Shown: one piece after another, positions 51,701 through 58,735 of the stretch
Layout: each line of letters starts with the position of its first letter
Numbering within the stretch: the first letter of the stretch is position 1
Origin: Chrysaora quinquecirrha
Taxonomy: Eukaryota > Cnidaria > Scyphozoa > Semaeostomeae > Pelagiidae
Direction of reading: 5' to 3'
Length of the DNA: 64,000 nucleotides
Assembly (NCBI GenBank): GCA_014526335.1
Contig: JACTAT010000061.1
Coordinates: forward strand, 473,098 to 537,097
The notes under the pieces: model-generated
Seen by the model: the letters and a program-made list of their open reading frames with translations, nothing else
Told to the model about the DNA's origin: nothing
Databases searched by the model: none
Program-made: the position numbers and the translations under genes

Positions 51701-54355
51701 AAGGTGTCAAAATATTTATGTTTAGTCAAAAATTCATCTTTTTTAATCGAAATATTAAGTTGAAGAACAAGTCTGATTCCTTAGTAGCCTCCGATTCAGT
51801 AATAAAAATTCCCTAAGTTTTTGCCTATCTGAGTACTACCTTTCTTATAAAGCACTTCTTGTTAAAGCCGCAGATACACGTGCGACATTCTGCTTGCAAT
51901 GGTGACAGAACTTCTTTTGAGTGACAAGCGAGCAACCTGTCTGCTGAGTCGCAGAGACAAGAGATGTTTCTGTTCTCTCCCAAAAACATTTGCATGTTTC
52001 TCGCTACAAATTTTGTCGCATGCTTAATGCTACAAAGTTTCCGAGTATGTTGAGCATTGTGTTGGGCTCAACATGTCTCCTCATGTTTCCACAGCTTCAA
52101 TCTCAAAAATACTGCAATTTTGATATGTTTTCTACAGTACTTATCTCTTAGCTATTACTCACATCTGTAACAGCTTGAAGTTGAAAGATATCTGGTTTCA
52201 TCTTGACCAATCCAATTAACGTCAGGTAGATCAATGGATCAGGCTTCAATCTATTGACTTTCAATGTTTTCAATGCTCCACAAAGAAGTCCTTCAACTTG
52301 CTCCAGCTGCCTTTGAGAACATGCTTCCAGTACATTACTTTCTAGTTCAAGTGGACTTGCTGAAATAGAAGAACAGATAAGGCTAGCCTGGTTTACATAG
52401 TAGTGTAAGAAGAAGGAAAATTTTGGCTGTATTGTTGGTAAAACAACAAGGACAATAGGCATTTATACAGATCATACTATTAAACAATGGACTAAAAAAT
52501 ATTGGAGTGGGGACCAAAAAAGCTTTTAAGTATGTCCAAAGATGCTTCAGCTCCTTCTCATAATTGTGAAATTTTTTACTACTCAAAAAAATGTTGATAA
52601 ACAGTGGAGACATTTTCAAGCATACTGCACGGCTGTATAGCCGAGCGGTTAGAACGCTCGCCTCCAACCACACACAGCTGCAGTTCGAATCCTGCCAAAA
52701 ACAATTCTTAGTATTCCCAAAAATTGTTCCCACTGTTTATCGTAACTCTGAAGTTTTGTACAACTCAAAAACTATTCACTTCTCAAAAACTATGAACTTG
52801 AAGAATAGGAACTTGGCAGGGCTTCTGCACATATCAGACATGGAAAAAGGAATGCTTACAGTCAATCAATACAACTGTGGGTCCAGGTGAATCATTATCA
52901 AGGCTTTTTCTGCCCACAGGTGATTCTCTTGCCCTTTGAGGAGTAGGTGAAAACAGTGCAGGAGGAAGCTTTCCTTGCTTTTGTAAACCTGGTGAATGGA
53001 CAGAGAGTGGACCTGGGACATCTCTTCTTTTGTCTTTGGCACCACTATTTGCTTGTGATGATGATGGCAAAGAGCTAGATGTTGAAACAGGTTTCCTTGC
53101 AAGTGGTTGTAATGGTTTTAGTTCTGCATCTGAAGCTGTTGATCTTGATTTTGAGCCTGAAAGAGTAATGTGAGCATTAAACCTAATTGGATCAGAATTT
53201 ATAAGATTTAAAGTACATCCATTGAGGGTGTCACCCAACAAGTTAAACAAAGTTGCAGTAAGATGTACTCACCAAGGGCAATGAAATCTCCAGGTGGTGG
53301 AAGGGCTAGAATACAAGACAAATCTTTTAGCTAAAGGACTAACTTTTTAAAAGGATTAAGTTAAGTTAAGTTAAGCACAGAAAGATTCCTTCCATTATGT
53401 TTTTCTGCATTGCTGGTCATGAGCATCACTTGAAAGGCTATTTTTCAAAGACCCTATGGATCATTTCGGTAGAAAAAAAATTTTTGAAATCGCAAGATAT
53501 CAATATTTCGATGCGAAAATCGTATAAAGCACCCAAAAATTAGTCTAGGTGCAAAGTTTTACTATCTCAGCGCGTGTATTATCGATTCTACGAGCGTCCA
53601 AAGTTTACGATTTTATAAGGGCTTTGACCGTGTGGGGTAAAAAGTTTCACCAAGTTCATTTTTGTGGTCAAAGCCTTTATGAAATCGGGAACTTTGAATG
53701 CTCATAAAATTAAGAACACAAGTGCCAGGACAGTGAAACTTTGTACCTAGACTAAGTTTAGGCTGCTTTATAAGATTTTCATATCAAAAACTCGATATCA
53801 TGTGATTTCGAAAAATTTTAATGCCGTGTGACATCATACCGAAATGATCTACTTAGGCAAAACTGAAGAGATTTTGTTCAAGCGTGCTTTTAAAGTTTGA
53901 GGACACATTGTTTTTTGGTCAGGTGCAAATTTTGCATTTTGAATTCACATTGGTTTTGGCACTGCCACGAAATCCAGATTAGCTCAGACTCTCTTTACTA
54001 GTAATTAAAAAGTGTACCTACAACCCCATATATAACCCTAAAAATTTAACTTTAAAATTAGTCTCAGAGTACTCACGAGTCTTCACGAGTCTTCAGCCTG
54101 TCTACAAAGCTGTGGCTTTTAAAGTATGATGATAGAGGCGTCATAAACCTGCACTCGTCGATTTTTAACGAGAAATACAGGTACATGGCCCAAAAAAAGG
54201 GCCTAGCCCCAGGCATGATGCATGGCTTCTTTGTGATACAGACCCATAATGGAATGCATTGGTAACCTACAAAACAAAATTCACAAAACAATATCATTTC
54301 TATTACCTCTTCCCTTAGCGCGTACTTTATTTCCAGGGTTTCTAGACTTATCCAT
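11264..54355 (-). CDS. INTS1: Integrator complex subunit 1, complete, 55 coding exons
   Basis: INTS1 is the largest Integrator subunit, a helical-repeat scaffold for the nuclear complex that cleaves snRNA 3' ends and attenuates RNA polymerase II near promoters. I joined 55 exons. All 54 introns are GT-AG, phases agree throughout, and the sum is 6,624 nt (2,207 aa; human is about 2,190). The protein starts MDKSRNPGNKVRAKGR at 54355 and stops with TGA at 11264-11266. Order and content follow human INTS1 from the PPPGDFIALGSK segment to the last helix. Introns run from 116 nt to about 1.3 kb and hold nearly all repeats of the central window. The smallest exons are 33, 38, 46, 49 and 49 nt. No catalytic residues are expected. 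Exon positions and landmarks are in the three segment entries. Identity is certain at family level; individual short exons (2, 33, 34, 44) rest on phase and splice sites more than on similarity. Confidence 0.95.
11425..11635 (+). mobile_element. tRNA-derived SINE (family A), plus orientation
   Basis: It contains tttttagctcagtgcaaacg (A box), ggttcgaatcccattg (B box) and the closing 'gccacttgtggacaaatcta'. The reverse orientation occurs at about 20180-20870, 24890-25085, 43205-43315 and 51220-51262. It sits in the last INTS1 intron. Confidence 0.65.
11908..11950. repeat. (AAGC)n microsatellite
   Basis: About nine imperfect aagc units with one aaggaagt interruption, in INTS1 intron 54. Confidence 0.85.
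12288..12640. repeat. TTATAAGGAAC-type MITE, copy 3
   Basis: It opens cacgctttttcactttatga and gaacctagctcaaggcctag and shares the inner 'gcaaatgaatggaac' block with 30880-31135 and 58800-59213. The right end is eroded. Confidence 0.5.
12946..13050. repeat. TAGACTTATT-ended palindromic element, diverged copy
   Basis: It begins ctagacttattccatcgttt, and the core has ttgttgttgttgtcagaaag flanked by gagtcccagtt and aactgggactc, an inverted pair. Relatives at 29966, 42568 and 50104. Confidence 0.5.
13935..14297. repeat. TTATAAGAAC-type MITE, subfamily 2, copy 1
   Basis: It starts cactcttttttcttataaga and ends ttcttataaaaagagtgt, which are inverted ends. The body (gtaaaaagcaagcaaacaaa; aaccaaggaattaagaacag) is almost the same as 60062-60330. 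Confidence 0.7.
14770..15060. repeat. Diverged foldback sequence related to the GATCACTTCGG element
   Basis: It has ggatttgaccgtgaaaaatg and a partly complementary catggtcttttcccatataa, similar in style to the centre of the 53455 and 60688 copies. Boundaries are unclear. Confidence 0.3.
15183..15735. repeat. CAAACATTG MITE cluster
   Basis: Starts ggccatggtcaaacgataaa; ends gtttgattgtttagccagtg. It has several inverted caaacattg/caatgtttg blocks, and an internal end (aaggccctggttaaacgatc, about 15460) shows two elements joined. Confidence 0.6.
16055..16330. repeat. AAAGCTTTTTCGTCTGA repeat
   Basis: Shares aaaagctttttcgtctgata and cctcagagtatgaacgtc with 24040-24250 and 46180-46450 and with the insertion at 5372-5612; diverged. 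Confidence 0.5.
16945..17056. repeat. CAAACATT MITE fragment
   Basis: Contains atgttttgtgatgtggccaa, taaaacattttgcttaacaa and aatggttcgtttgga, the end motif of the family. It sits right next to INTS1 exon 47 (17073-17206). Confidence 0.5.
17515..17770. repeat. (ATC)n microsatellite
   Basis: Long imperfect run of atc/cat triplets in INTS1 intron 46. It produces Met- and Asp-rich frames on the minus strand that are not genes. Confidence 0.9.
19012..19450. repeat. CAAACATTG MITE, long copy
   Basis: Dense inverted blocks (aaacattgttggtcaaacat; gtttgatcgtttggccac; gatcgtttggccagggccta at the right end). It lies 12 nt from INTS1 exon 44 (19463-19511). The long open frame across it is accidental. 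Confidence 0.65.
20180..20870 (-). mobile_element. Three family-A SINEs in a row, same orientation
   Basis: Three successive copies (about 20180-20400, 20430-20640, 20650-20890) each have ttttccacaagcg/tagaag, a B-box complement (tggatttgaaccaaagac in the third), agctaaagagctcaatgaaa and ctctccaagtcacaca. They lie in INTS1 introns 41-42. Confidence 0.6.
21005..21085. repeat. CAAACATTG MITE fragment
   Basis: Contains aaaacattgcttcataagca and gtttgatcgttcggcatggg, a small copy beside INTS1 exon 41. Confidence 0.5.
21400..21815. repeat. Foldback element with TATATGAGGGAAACACCTCAC ends
   Basis: Left end: ttgccagagccggggctgat. Right end: atcagctccggctctggcag, then ttttcgcatataaataggcc. Inner blocks ggtgaagtgaa and ttcacctctcaaccctgggg repeat in both directions. 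Single full copy in this window, in INTS1 intron 40. Confidence 0.6.
21870..22215. repeat. Partial foldback element of the TTACGATTTTATAAGGGC type
   Basis: Shares ctcaaagtttacgattttat and ggtcaaagccctaatagaat with 53455-53857 and has the same two-arm structure, but the ends are degraded. Confidence 0.55.
22685..23030. repeat. Minisatellite of mixed 22-mer and 19-mer units
   Basis: Units are tacagtggagggataccatg-ag (22 nt) and tacagtggtggatgttcag (19 nt), alternating irregularly for about 15 units. The right end closes with an inverted unit (gaacatccaccactgta). Located in INTS1 intron 39. It creates repetitive false open frames on both strands. Confidence 0.9.
24040..24250. repeat. AAAGCTTTTTCCGTCTGA repeat
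   Basis: Holds cactcctcagagtatgaacg, gaaacagaccgaaacaatag and ttgtgttttaaacaccaatc, in the reverse sense to 5372-5612 and shared with 46180-46450. Confidence 0.55.
24890..25085 (-). mobile_element. tRNA-derived SINE (family A), minus orientation
   Basis: Contains ttccacaagcggcataccac, gggattcgaacctggaatgc (B box complement) and ccactgagctatagagctca (A box complement). In INTS1 intron 37. Confidence 0.65.
25818..40876 (-). CDS. INTS1: INTS1 middle third, exons 19-37
   Basis: Exons: 40816-40876, 39792-39986, 39032-39161, 38560-38715, 37254-37397, 36410-36583, 35649-35753, 34691-34840, 33794-33920, 32920-33084, 32594-32666, 32239-32312, 31180-31281, 29819-29909, 29047-29092, 28178-28237, 27816-27890, 26849-26944, 25818-25890. 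Landmarks: FESHLAAATTGKTIT in exon 20; SRNPDFLLDIIHSQ in exon 21; SMPWLADLVESSESSLNVLP in exon 22 (nearly identical to human); LLLDTWFPEKG and LQDWLRMKMV in exon 28; SKLLKCLDKAVTEDPAEF across exons 29-30. Exons 32-37 are the least conserved part and were placed by phase, splice sites and weak similarity. Confidence 0.88.
25945..26359. repeat. CCTCGTCCCCAGG-ended transposon, long copy
   Basis: Starts caacctcgtccccagggtga and ends ggcctgggcacgaggttg. The inner 290 nt, missing from the 3266-3376 copy, hold no open frame of note. It lies in INTS1 intron 36. Confidence 0.7.
27060..27265 (+). mobile_element. tRNA-derived SINE (family B), copy 1
   Basis: Has ggttcgagccccattcgaac (B box region) followed by aaggtcgatgtctcgttagt and tgagatcctggcgactggtg. 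It shares the tail 'accattcaccttcaacttca' with the copies at 30690 and 34205. Confidence 0.6.
29185..29800. repeat. Two GCGGCTTAT palindromic elements
   Basis: About 29185-29465 has caccgtattttctctaataa and inverted pieces such as cgcttattagagggcggcgc. About 29462-29800 has caccgtatttttggattgta and repeated gcggcttac/gcggcttat. Both sit in the large INTS1 intron 32. Confidence 0.45.
29966..30098. repeat. TAGACTTATTAC palindromic MITE
   Basis: Starts tagacttattacattcgtcg and ends ggaggaaggtaataagtcta. The inner gaggaaacagctg against agctgtttcc pairs up. It closely matches 50104-50246. Confidence 0.75.
30370..30560. repeat. TTTAAAACACAATGC repeat
   Basis: Shares cgcaagctgattggtgttta and tctgattggtgcatctcgat with 5372-5612 and 46180-46450. 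Confidence 0.5.
30690..30848 (+). mobile_element. tRNA-derived SINE (family B), copy 2
   Basis: ggcatcgtggtgtaatccag (A box area), gggttcgaacccagccacgg (B box) and cgaggtctcgattagttaac, then ctgagatcctagcgactggc. In INTS1 intron 31. Confidence 0.65.
30880..31135. repeat. TTATAAGGAAC-type MITE, copy 4
   Basis: Shares gagttttcactgcaaatgaa and ttacaaagtggatcg with 12288 and 58800; ends ttataaaaaagcgtgta. Confidence 0.5.
32385..32566. repeat. CCGTAAATGCTCTAATAAAC inverted-repeat element
   Basis: Left end tccgtaaatgctctaataaa and right end tctattagagcatttacgg are inverted. The inside has several cgtttataag/aataaacgcc pieces. In INTS1 intron 29. Confidence 0.6.
34205..34378 (+). mobile_element. 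tRNA-derived SINE (family B), copy 3
   Basis: cgtggcctaatctagctggc, then ggtcggggctcgagctccgg (degenerate B box), gtcgaggtctagattagata and the shared tail accatttcaccttcacctt. Confidence 0.55.
34935..35360. repeat. CAAACATTG MITE, degraded copy
   Basis: gtccgactgtttggccacgt, caagcaaattttaaatcttc and aatgtttaatcgtttgcctg mark the family. In INTS1 intron 25. Confidence 0.5.
37574..37848. repeat. CAAACATTG MITE, best-preserved copy
   Basis: 275 bp with inverted ends: aggccctgacaaaacgatca and caatgtttgatcgtttggcc. Inner caagcgacaattgttggaca and gattgtcgctt pair. It can serve as family reference. Confidence 0.7.
37850..38115. repeat. GTCGACCTACGATA repeat, copy 1
   Basis: agtcgacctacgatacgata and aactgctaacttatgtcatt recur in reverse at 40985-41160; partial pieces also at 38425-38525. 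In INTS1 intron 22. Confidence 0.45.
40410..40655. repeat. CAAACATTG MITE copy
   Basis: Starts ggcccgggccaaacggtcaa and ends gtttgatcgtttgaccaggg. In INTS1 intron 19. Confidence 0.65.
40985..41160. repeat. GTCGACCTACGATA repeat, copy 2 (inverted)
   Basis: cttatcgtaggtcgacctaa and taatatgtcgacataagtta match the copy at 37850 on the opposite strand. Confidence 0.45.
41448..54355 (-). CDS. INTS1: INTS1 N-terminal third, exons 1-18
   Basis: Exons in coding order: 54307-54355, 53273-53305, 52860-53156, 52163-52359, 51273-51413, 50982-51138, 50332-50434, 49774-49966, 48324-48469, 47294-47435, 46647-46684, 45973-46117, 45090-45198, 44461-44581, 43793-43870, 42747-42901, 41778-41874, 41448-41539. 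Landmarks shared with human: PPPGDFIALGSK across exons 2-3; VEGLLCGALKTLKVNR in exon 4; NEDNWPQSFVK in exon 5; SRNMLRFLASVCGY and EAWLQNPK in exon 8; LTRPAQELLMSVALNCNTH in exon 9; NNLGTTLKHVIYNEL in exon 10; QRDAVWW in exon 14; YQPPQLAISNLYWKGW across exons 17-18. Exon 3 encodes a Ser/Pro-rich, probably disordered stretch. Confidence 0.93.
42568..42732. repeat. TAGACTTATTAC palindromic element, diverged copy
   Basis: ctagacttattacctgagtc at the left, aataagtctattacgac at the right. It lies just outside INTS1 exon 16 (42747-42901). Confidence 0.5.
43205..43315 (-). mobile_element. Family-A SINE fragment
   Basis: Holds tacagcccagagaggaaaaa and ggctcaacatagctgaatgg, the end of the family-A body; the tRNA head is missing. 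Confidence 0.4.
44875..45075. repeat. (AAAT)n-type low-complexity tract
   Basis: Long imperfect aaat/aata run with attaattaattaatt inside, directly beside INTS1 exon 13 (45090-45198). Confidence 0.85.
45725..45800. repeat. (ATG)n microsatellite
   Basis: About twenty near-perfect gat/atg triplets in INTS1 intron 12. It gives His- and Ile-rich false frames on the minus strand. Confidence 0.9.
45845..45925. repeat. CAAACATTG MITE, half copy
   Basis: gaaacgatcaaacattgttt and caaacatttgcttatcaagc: one end only. Confidence 0.5.
46180..46450. repeat. Repeat with AACACCAATCAGCTCGC
   Basis: ttgtgttttgaacaccaatc and agtccaagtaagaaaatgag are shared with 24040-24250 and 30370-30560. In INTS1 intron 11. 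Confidence 0.5.
46835..47275. repeat. Two adjacent CTAAACTAGGAGACATGTCGC MITEs
   Basis: Two family members lie side by side (about 46835-47100 and 47101-47275). They share ctaaactagg ... acatgtcgcgcacga on one side and agtttagccatagcttaa on the other, with the inner 'ttgtagcaagagaca' block and gagacaacagaaacatttc. INTS1 exon 10 begins 19 nt further on. Confidence 0.65.
48535..48815. repeat. CTAAACTAGGAGACATGTCGC MITE, copy 3
   Basis: Starts aaggcctggctaaactaggg and ends gtctcctagtttagccatag. The ends are inverted; the centre has ttgttgtctctgcgacatgc. Confidence 0.7.
48882..49158. repeat. CAAACATTG MITE copy
   Basis: tagccaaacgatcaaacatt at the left; gaacaatgttgacccatttt with ccaaggcctgag at the right. 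Confidence 0.55.
50104..50246. repeat. TAGACTTATTAC palindromic MITE
   Basis: tagacttattacataggtcg and aggaatgtaacaagtcta as ends. Inner gaggaaacagc against agctgtttcc. Close match to 29966-30098. Confidence 0.75.
50552..50760. repeat. CTAAACTAGGAGACATGTCGC MITE, copy 4
   Basis: aaggcctggcaaaactagga at the left and ttgtagcgagagacaagcaa inside; the right end is lost. Confidence 0.6.
51865..52100. repeat. CTAAACTAGGAGACATGTCGC MITE, copy 5 (reverse)
   Basis: gagtcgcagagacaagagat, tttgcatgtttctcgctaca and gctacaaagtttccgag are the same blocks in reverse order. Confidence 0.5.
52628..52700 (+). mobile_element. tRNA-like SINE head or tRNA relic
   Basis: gtatagccgagcggttagaa (A box) and gcagttcgaatcctgcc (B box with a paired T-arm) look like a Ser/Leu-type tRNA. 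I cannot find a complete acceptor stem, so it is probably not a working gene. Confidence 0.4.
53455..53857. repeat. Foldback element in INTS1 intron 1
   Basis: Ends tcatttcggtagaaaaaaaa and taccgaaatgatct are inverted. The middle pairs tttacgattttataagggct with a complement around agcctttatgaaatcgggaa. Very similar along its whole length to 60688-61078. Confidence 0.75.
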
Positions 54356-55039
54356 GGTGAAAACAGTTACCCAGAGCACTCGCAGCTCACGCAACTATCT
54401 GGTAGCCATTACAAAGTTAATGAAATTGTGTGTGCGAGAATATGCGTGGACAGCCGCTGACCATGAACAAGAATCTGCAGGCGTTTGTCATGTCAAAACA
54501 TTTGAAATTTGCAAAATGTTTTAAAACATTACCGTTTTGCTTGCCCATCATTTAAAGTTTGCGTCAAACGCAAACTGTTTTTGAACTTTTTAAAAAACAT
54601 CGCCGAACGATTTCTGCTTACGAATGCCACGTATGCTTGAAAAGAAATATTTTACAATGCAGCTAAAAGGTTTTAAACATTGATAGATGAGAGCAAGTGT
54701 CCCATGTTTGACAAAAAATGTTTGATTGTTTGGCCAGGGCCTTAAATGAAGCTCAGCTGCAGACGCAAATAAAGAGGGTCTGTCATCTATTTGACCTTTT
54801 TGAAAATCATTTTAGTTTGTGAACAATTTGGGCACAGTGAAATTATGCATCCTAACAACATTAACTTTTAGCTCAACAATTACAAGGAAGAAAATATAAG
54901 ACACACATTGTTTAGCTAAGGATGCTATTGTTATAGATTTTACATATGACATAAATAAAGAATGGTTAGTTACAGACTTGAGATTACAGACTAGCAGATA
55001 TTTCTATTCATCTCATGATTTTCTTTTAACTTTGGTAAA
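54356..55039. other. INTS1 upstream region and UQCC4-like 3' side
   Basis: 684 bp between the INTS1 ATG and the UQCC4-like stop codon. It must hold the INTS1 promoter and 5'UTR; I see no TATA box or clear CCAAT box. A CAAACATTG repeat at 54495-54745 fills its middle. Confidence 0.4.
54495..54745. repeat. CAAACATTG MITE copy upstream of INTS1
   Basis: caaaacatttgaaatttgca at the left; gtttgattgtttggccaggg with cctta at the right. It starts 140 nt upstream of the INTS1 ATG. Confidence 0.6.
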
Positions 55040-55960
55040 TTAGGCATTGACTGGATGAGAAGCACTCTCATTGCTAAGTTCTGAATCTGTCACATTTTTA
55101 CTGTTCTCATTCTCATTAAAAATTTCATTCTGACTGGTATCTAACATAAGTTTCTGCTCAATTCTTTCTCTTAAATTTGTTGAGAATGGATCAAATCTCT
55201 CCGACTCTCTTTTACTGAAAAACATGAGACCACATAACATAACAAGAAACACACTGCCTCCAATTATAACAGGTTTAGCAGAAGGTTCTTTCTCAAAATT
55301 CTTTCCTCCAAATGTTTGCCCTGATTTGTAATTCTTTAACGGTGATGTTGAAAAGGTTATTGGAGGGTCATTCTTTTTCTCAGCCTTAAGGTGACTTTTC
55401 CCAGTAGAAAATGAACAGGGACTTTGTCTAGTATTTGCACTTGGGAAAATTCTCAGTCTATGTTGTTGTGATATGGTCCTGAAAAAATCAAAAAGCAGAC
55501 ATTTGTTTTGACATATGAACATAAAAAATAACTTGAATAATCGTTATAATCAGCTTAACAACTGCGTAGAATTTAGAATATAAGACCCCTCTTCAATCTT
55601 CTGTGATCTCCAGGTTGGAAAACATGCAAGTTTCAGCGGATGCGTCAGTGCGAGCAGATTGGGAAAACAATAGGCTAATTAACCTGACAATAGGTCAAAC
55701 AATAGGAGAGGTGCGAACGTCATTGCGAGTGGGAACAAGTTTTCCAACCTGGTGTGATCTGTGATGATGTGTTTAGGCCGGCCAAACCAAACATCTCCTT
55801 TTCGTGGAAACGCATAGATCTCCTAAATATAATGAATGATATTTTCAAGTAAAGATCATTAAACCAAATAAAACCTTTTGCTAGACAAATATATGGCTCT
55901 TGTGGTCTGGGAATATAGGCCACCGCAGCTAGTGATTTTCTGTGGAAAAAGATTCGCCAT
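55040..55960 (-). CDS. UQCC4: UQCC4/CCSMST1-like mitochondrial complex III assembly factor
   Basis: Exons 55875-55960 and 55040-55478 join in phase 2 (donor gttttat, acceptor ttttttcag): 525 nt, 174 aa. Exon 1, MANLFPQKITSCGGLYS onward, is basic and Ser/Thr-rich like a mitochondrial presequence. In exon 2, DPPITFSTSPLKNYKSG then QTFGG aligns with human UQCC4 (RPIEFSSSKANPHRWSVGH). It is followed by one membrane segment (PVIIGGSVFLVMLCGLMFF) and a charged SKRESERFD, matching human LREESEADQ. The human protein is 132 aa; this one is longer at both ends. Known role: an inner-membrane factor needed for cytochrome b and complex III assembly. It is head to head with the DUF1772 gene, ATGs 217 bp apart. 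The match is short but in the right order. Confidence 0.7.
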
Positions 55961-56177
55961 TTTCATTTTTTCTCGAATTGAAATCACAGGGAGCCAAGAG
56001 ACAGAAGATTACAAGAGGTCTGGCTCTAGTATTCTTTGGAATTTTGTTGACATTTTGGAGAAAAACCAAGCAAAAATTGTTGTTGTTTATTTGCTTGTAA
56101 ACGGGCTTTTCCCAATTTTGTCAAAGTTGCTGTCTTTCAGTCCAGAATAAATATATCGAATCCACTTACAATTCAAA
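55961..56177. promoter_or_regulatory. Shared bidirectional promoter region
   Basis: 217 bp separate the ATG of the UQCC4-like gene (minus) from that of the DUF1772 gene (plus), so both promoters and 5'UTRs must overlap or lie within. aataaatatatcg (about 56147) could be a weak TATA. ctgtctttcag at 56131-56141 resembles an acceptor, so the plus gene may have a 5'UTR intron. Confidence 0.5.
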
Positions 56178-56678
56178 ATGCCTCTTTCACAAGAAGATAA
56201 GATGTGTATTCTGAAGACTCTTGCAACGATAACAACTGGGACCTTCGCATGTGGAACAACTTTCAACATGATCATCCTCACCCCTACTCAGCTTCATGAT
56301 CTGAAAGTTGAAGAAGCCCTGAAGGTTCAGAGAAGTCTAAACAAAAGAATCGTGCCAATAGTGGGAAGTCTTGTGCTTGGAATTGCTGCTTCTTCTTCTG
56401 TTTATGCATTTTCAAAGAACAGAAAAGAGGATTTGCCCTGGTTAATAGGAGGTGGAACTTTGGCTGCAGTGTTTCCATACACGATGGCACTTTTGTCACC
56501 AATCAACAGCCGTATTTCAAGTGAGCAAGTCCCAGCAGCAGAAGGGTTTAGCGTCCTGAGAAGATGGTATGGATTTGCAAGGGGTAGAGCAGCCGTAACG
56601 TTTGGGGTTTTCTCTTACTTCACATATCTTTTGGCCAGAAGTAGCAAGTACATCAGTGATAGTGAACCAGAGCCCTGA
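56178..56678 (+). CDS. DUF1772 (anthrone-oxygenase-like) membrane protein
   Basis: Single exon, 166 aa, from MPLSQEDKMCILKTLAT. Four predicted membrane segments: about residues 9-34 (TGTFACGTTFNMIIL), 57-78 (IVPIVGSLVLGIAASSS), 87-108 (LPWLIGGGTLAAVFP) and 136-156 (AAVTFGVFSYFTYLLA). A Pro follows segment 1, LLSPINSRIS sits where DUF1772 proteins have a 'PxN' motif, and LRRWYGFARGRAAV fits the 'LxxWxxxHxxR' region, although the usual His is Ala here. In fungi some members oxidise anthrones; animal members have no settled role. The same promoter region drives a mitochondrial gene, which hints at, but does not prove, a mitochondrial site. Ends ISDSEPEP. Confidence 0.6.
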   Translation: MPLSQEDKMCILKTLATITTGTFACGTTFNMIILTPTQLHDLKVEEALKVQRSLNKRIVPIVGSLVLGIAASSSVYAFSKNRKEDLPWLIGGGTLAAVFPYTMALLSPINSRISSEQVPAAEGFSVLRRWYGFARGRAAVTFGVFSYFTYLLARSSKYISDSEPEP

Positions 56679-57675
56679 ATGCAGTCAAGGGGCCATACCA
56701 ACCTTCAACTGCACTCAGAAAAAGCAATTTATGACAACTATTGGACTGCCTCTCACATTTGCCGCAATGTTTGCACTTTTTAAATACAAATACATACTAC
56801 ATTACTTACATTTAGAGCATTAATGAAAGAGAATTTTAGCATTTATTCTTTTACGTAATAATTACAGATCATGACATTTATATCATATATATAACCTTTA
56901 GCAATTTTTGTACTTTCAATGTGAATGATTCTCTTGTAATTGCATCCAATCATAGTTAATATAGGGAAGTATTCCCACCCAAGTTTGTTGGTGGGGGCAA
57001 ACCACACTTCACATGGACATCTGCATACCTAAGGTTTTCATTAGAACAACAGGACAAAACCATAGAAAGAGGCTCTTGCACATACACTATACATATTTTC
57101 TATAGGAAACTGCTTTATTCAGAACCCACCAAGATTTCTGGCAAATGTAATATATTCTTTTGGGAATTAGCTAGGTTTATTATACAAAAAACCCATAATA
57201 ACAAGCAAGTCTAAGCCAACAGAGACCCAGGGCAATGTACAATCAACATATATCCATGCCCTTTCAACCACATAAATGCATATGTAGCAAAAACAGAAGA
57301 AAAGACTATACAGACAACAAAAATTTGTCAATGGAAGACATTCATCCTTCTTTAAAACATAACATTTCTCTCATATACTTAAATGATGTATCCATGTAAT
57401 TAAATAAGGTTATGTATGATAATTAAAAGCTAAAATAATCCAATTTCCAGCTGAAAGAGTGTCCAAACAGAAAGCAGAAAGTTCAAATATTTTATGCACT
57501 AGCCCTACAACAACTAATCAGCCAATAATAATCTTTACTTCTATTTGCCTTGAACTTTTACTACTACAATTAAAATTAAAAAAAACTTTTCCTTAAGTGA
57601 GTACAAATGATAAGATAATATAAATTAATTAAAATACTATTTACAGCTCTTGAAAACAAGATATTATCTAACTAA
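56679..57675. other. Convergent 3' regions of the DUF1772 gene and H3.3
   Basis: About 1 kb of AT-rich sequence with no recognisable gene. It should contain the 3'UTRs of the plus-strand DUF1772 gene and the minus-strand H3.3 gene, whose poly(A) signals lie at 57114-57119 and 57176-57181. Confidence 0.55.
57114..57119 (-). terminator. Poly(A) signal for H3.3 (distal)
   Basis: TTTATT on plus is AATAAA on minus, about 560 nt past the H3.3 stop. A second AATAAA lies at 57176-57181. Polyadenylation is typical of H3.3 genes, unlike replication-type histone genes, and no histone stem-loop is seen after the stop. Confidence 0.5.
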
Positions 57676-58525
<850 letters not shown>

Positions 58526-58649
58526 TTAGCTTTCGAAATAAATTTTCCTCTTCAACCTTCCTTCTACTTCGCTGTTGATCGATTGCTTGATTCGTGTCGG
58601 ATTAATGTTGATTTGTGCTTATTGTGTAATTGTCTCCTAACTCATTTTG

Positions 58650-58735
58650 ATTGGTTAATTCTTCCAGCATTTTGATTGGTGCAAACACGAAATAAAGACT
58701 TCCTATTGGTTTGTTAAGATCTAAACGCTGATTGG
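58650..58735 (-). promoter_or_regulatory. Four CCAAT boxes upstream of H3.3
   Basis: ATTGG on the plus strand, CCAAT in the gene's direction, occurs at 58650-58654, 58675-58679, 58705-58709 and 58731-58735, spaced 25, 30 and 26 bp. They are 128-213 bp upstream of the ATG. Such arrays are typical NF-Y targets in histone promoters. Confidence 0.7.

Noticed and set aside
52628..52700. Functional tRNA gene (Ser/Leu type)
   Set aside because: A and B boxes and a T-arm are visible, but no complete acceptor stem can be paired; more likely a SINE head.
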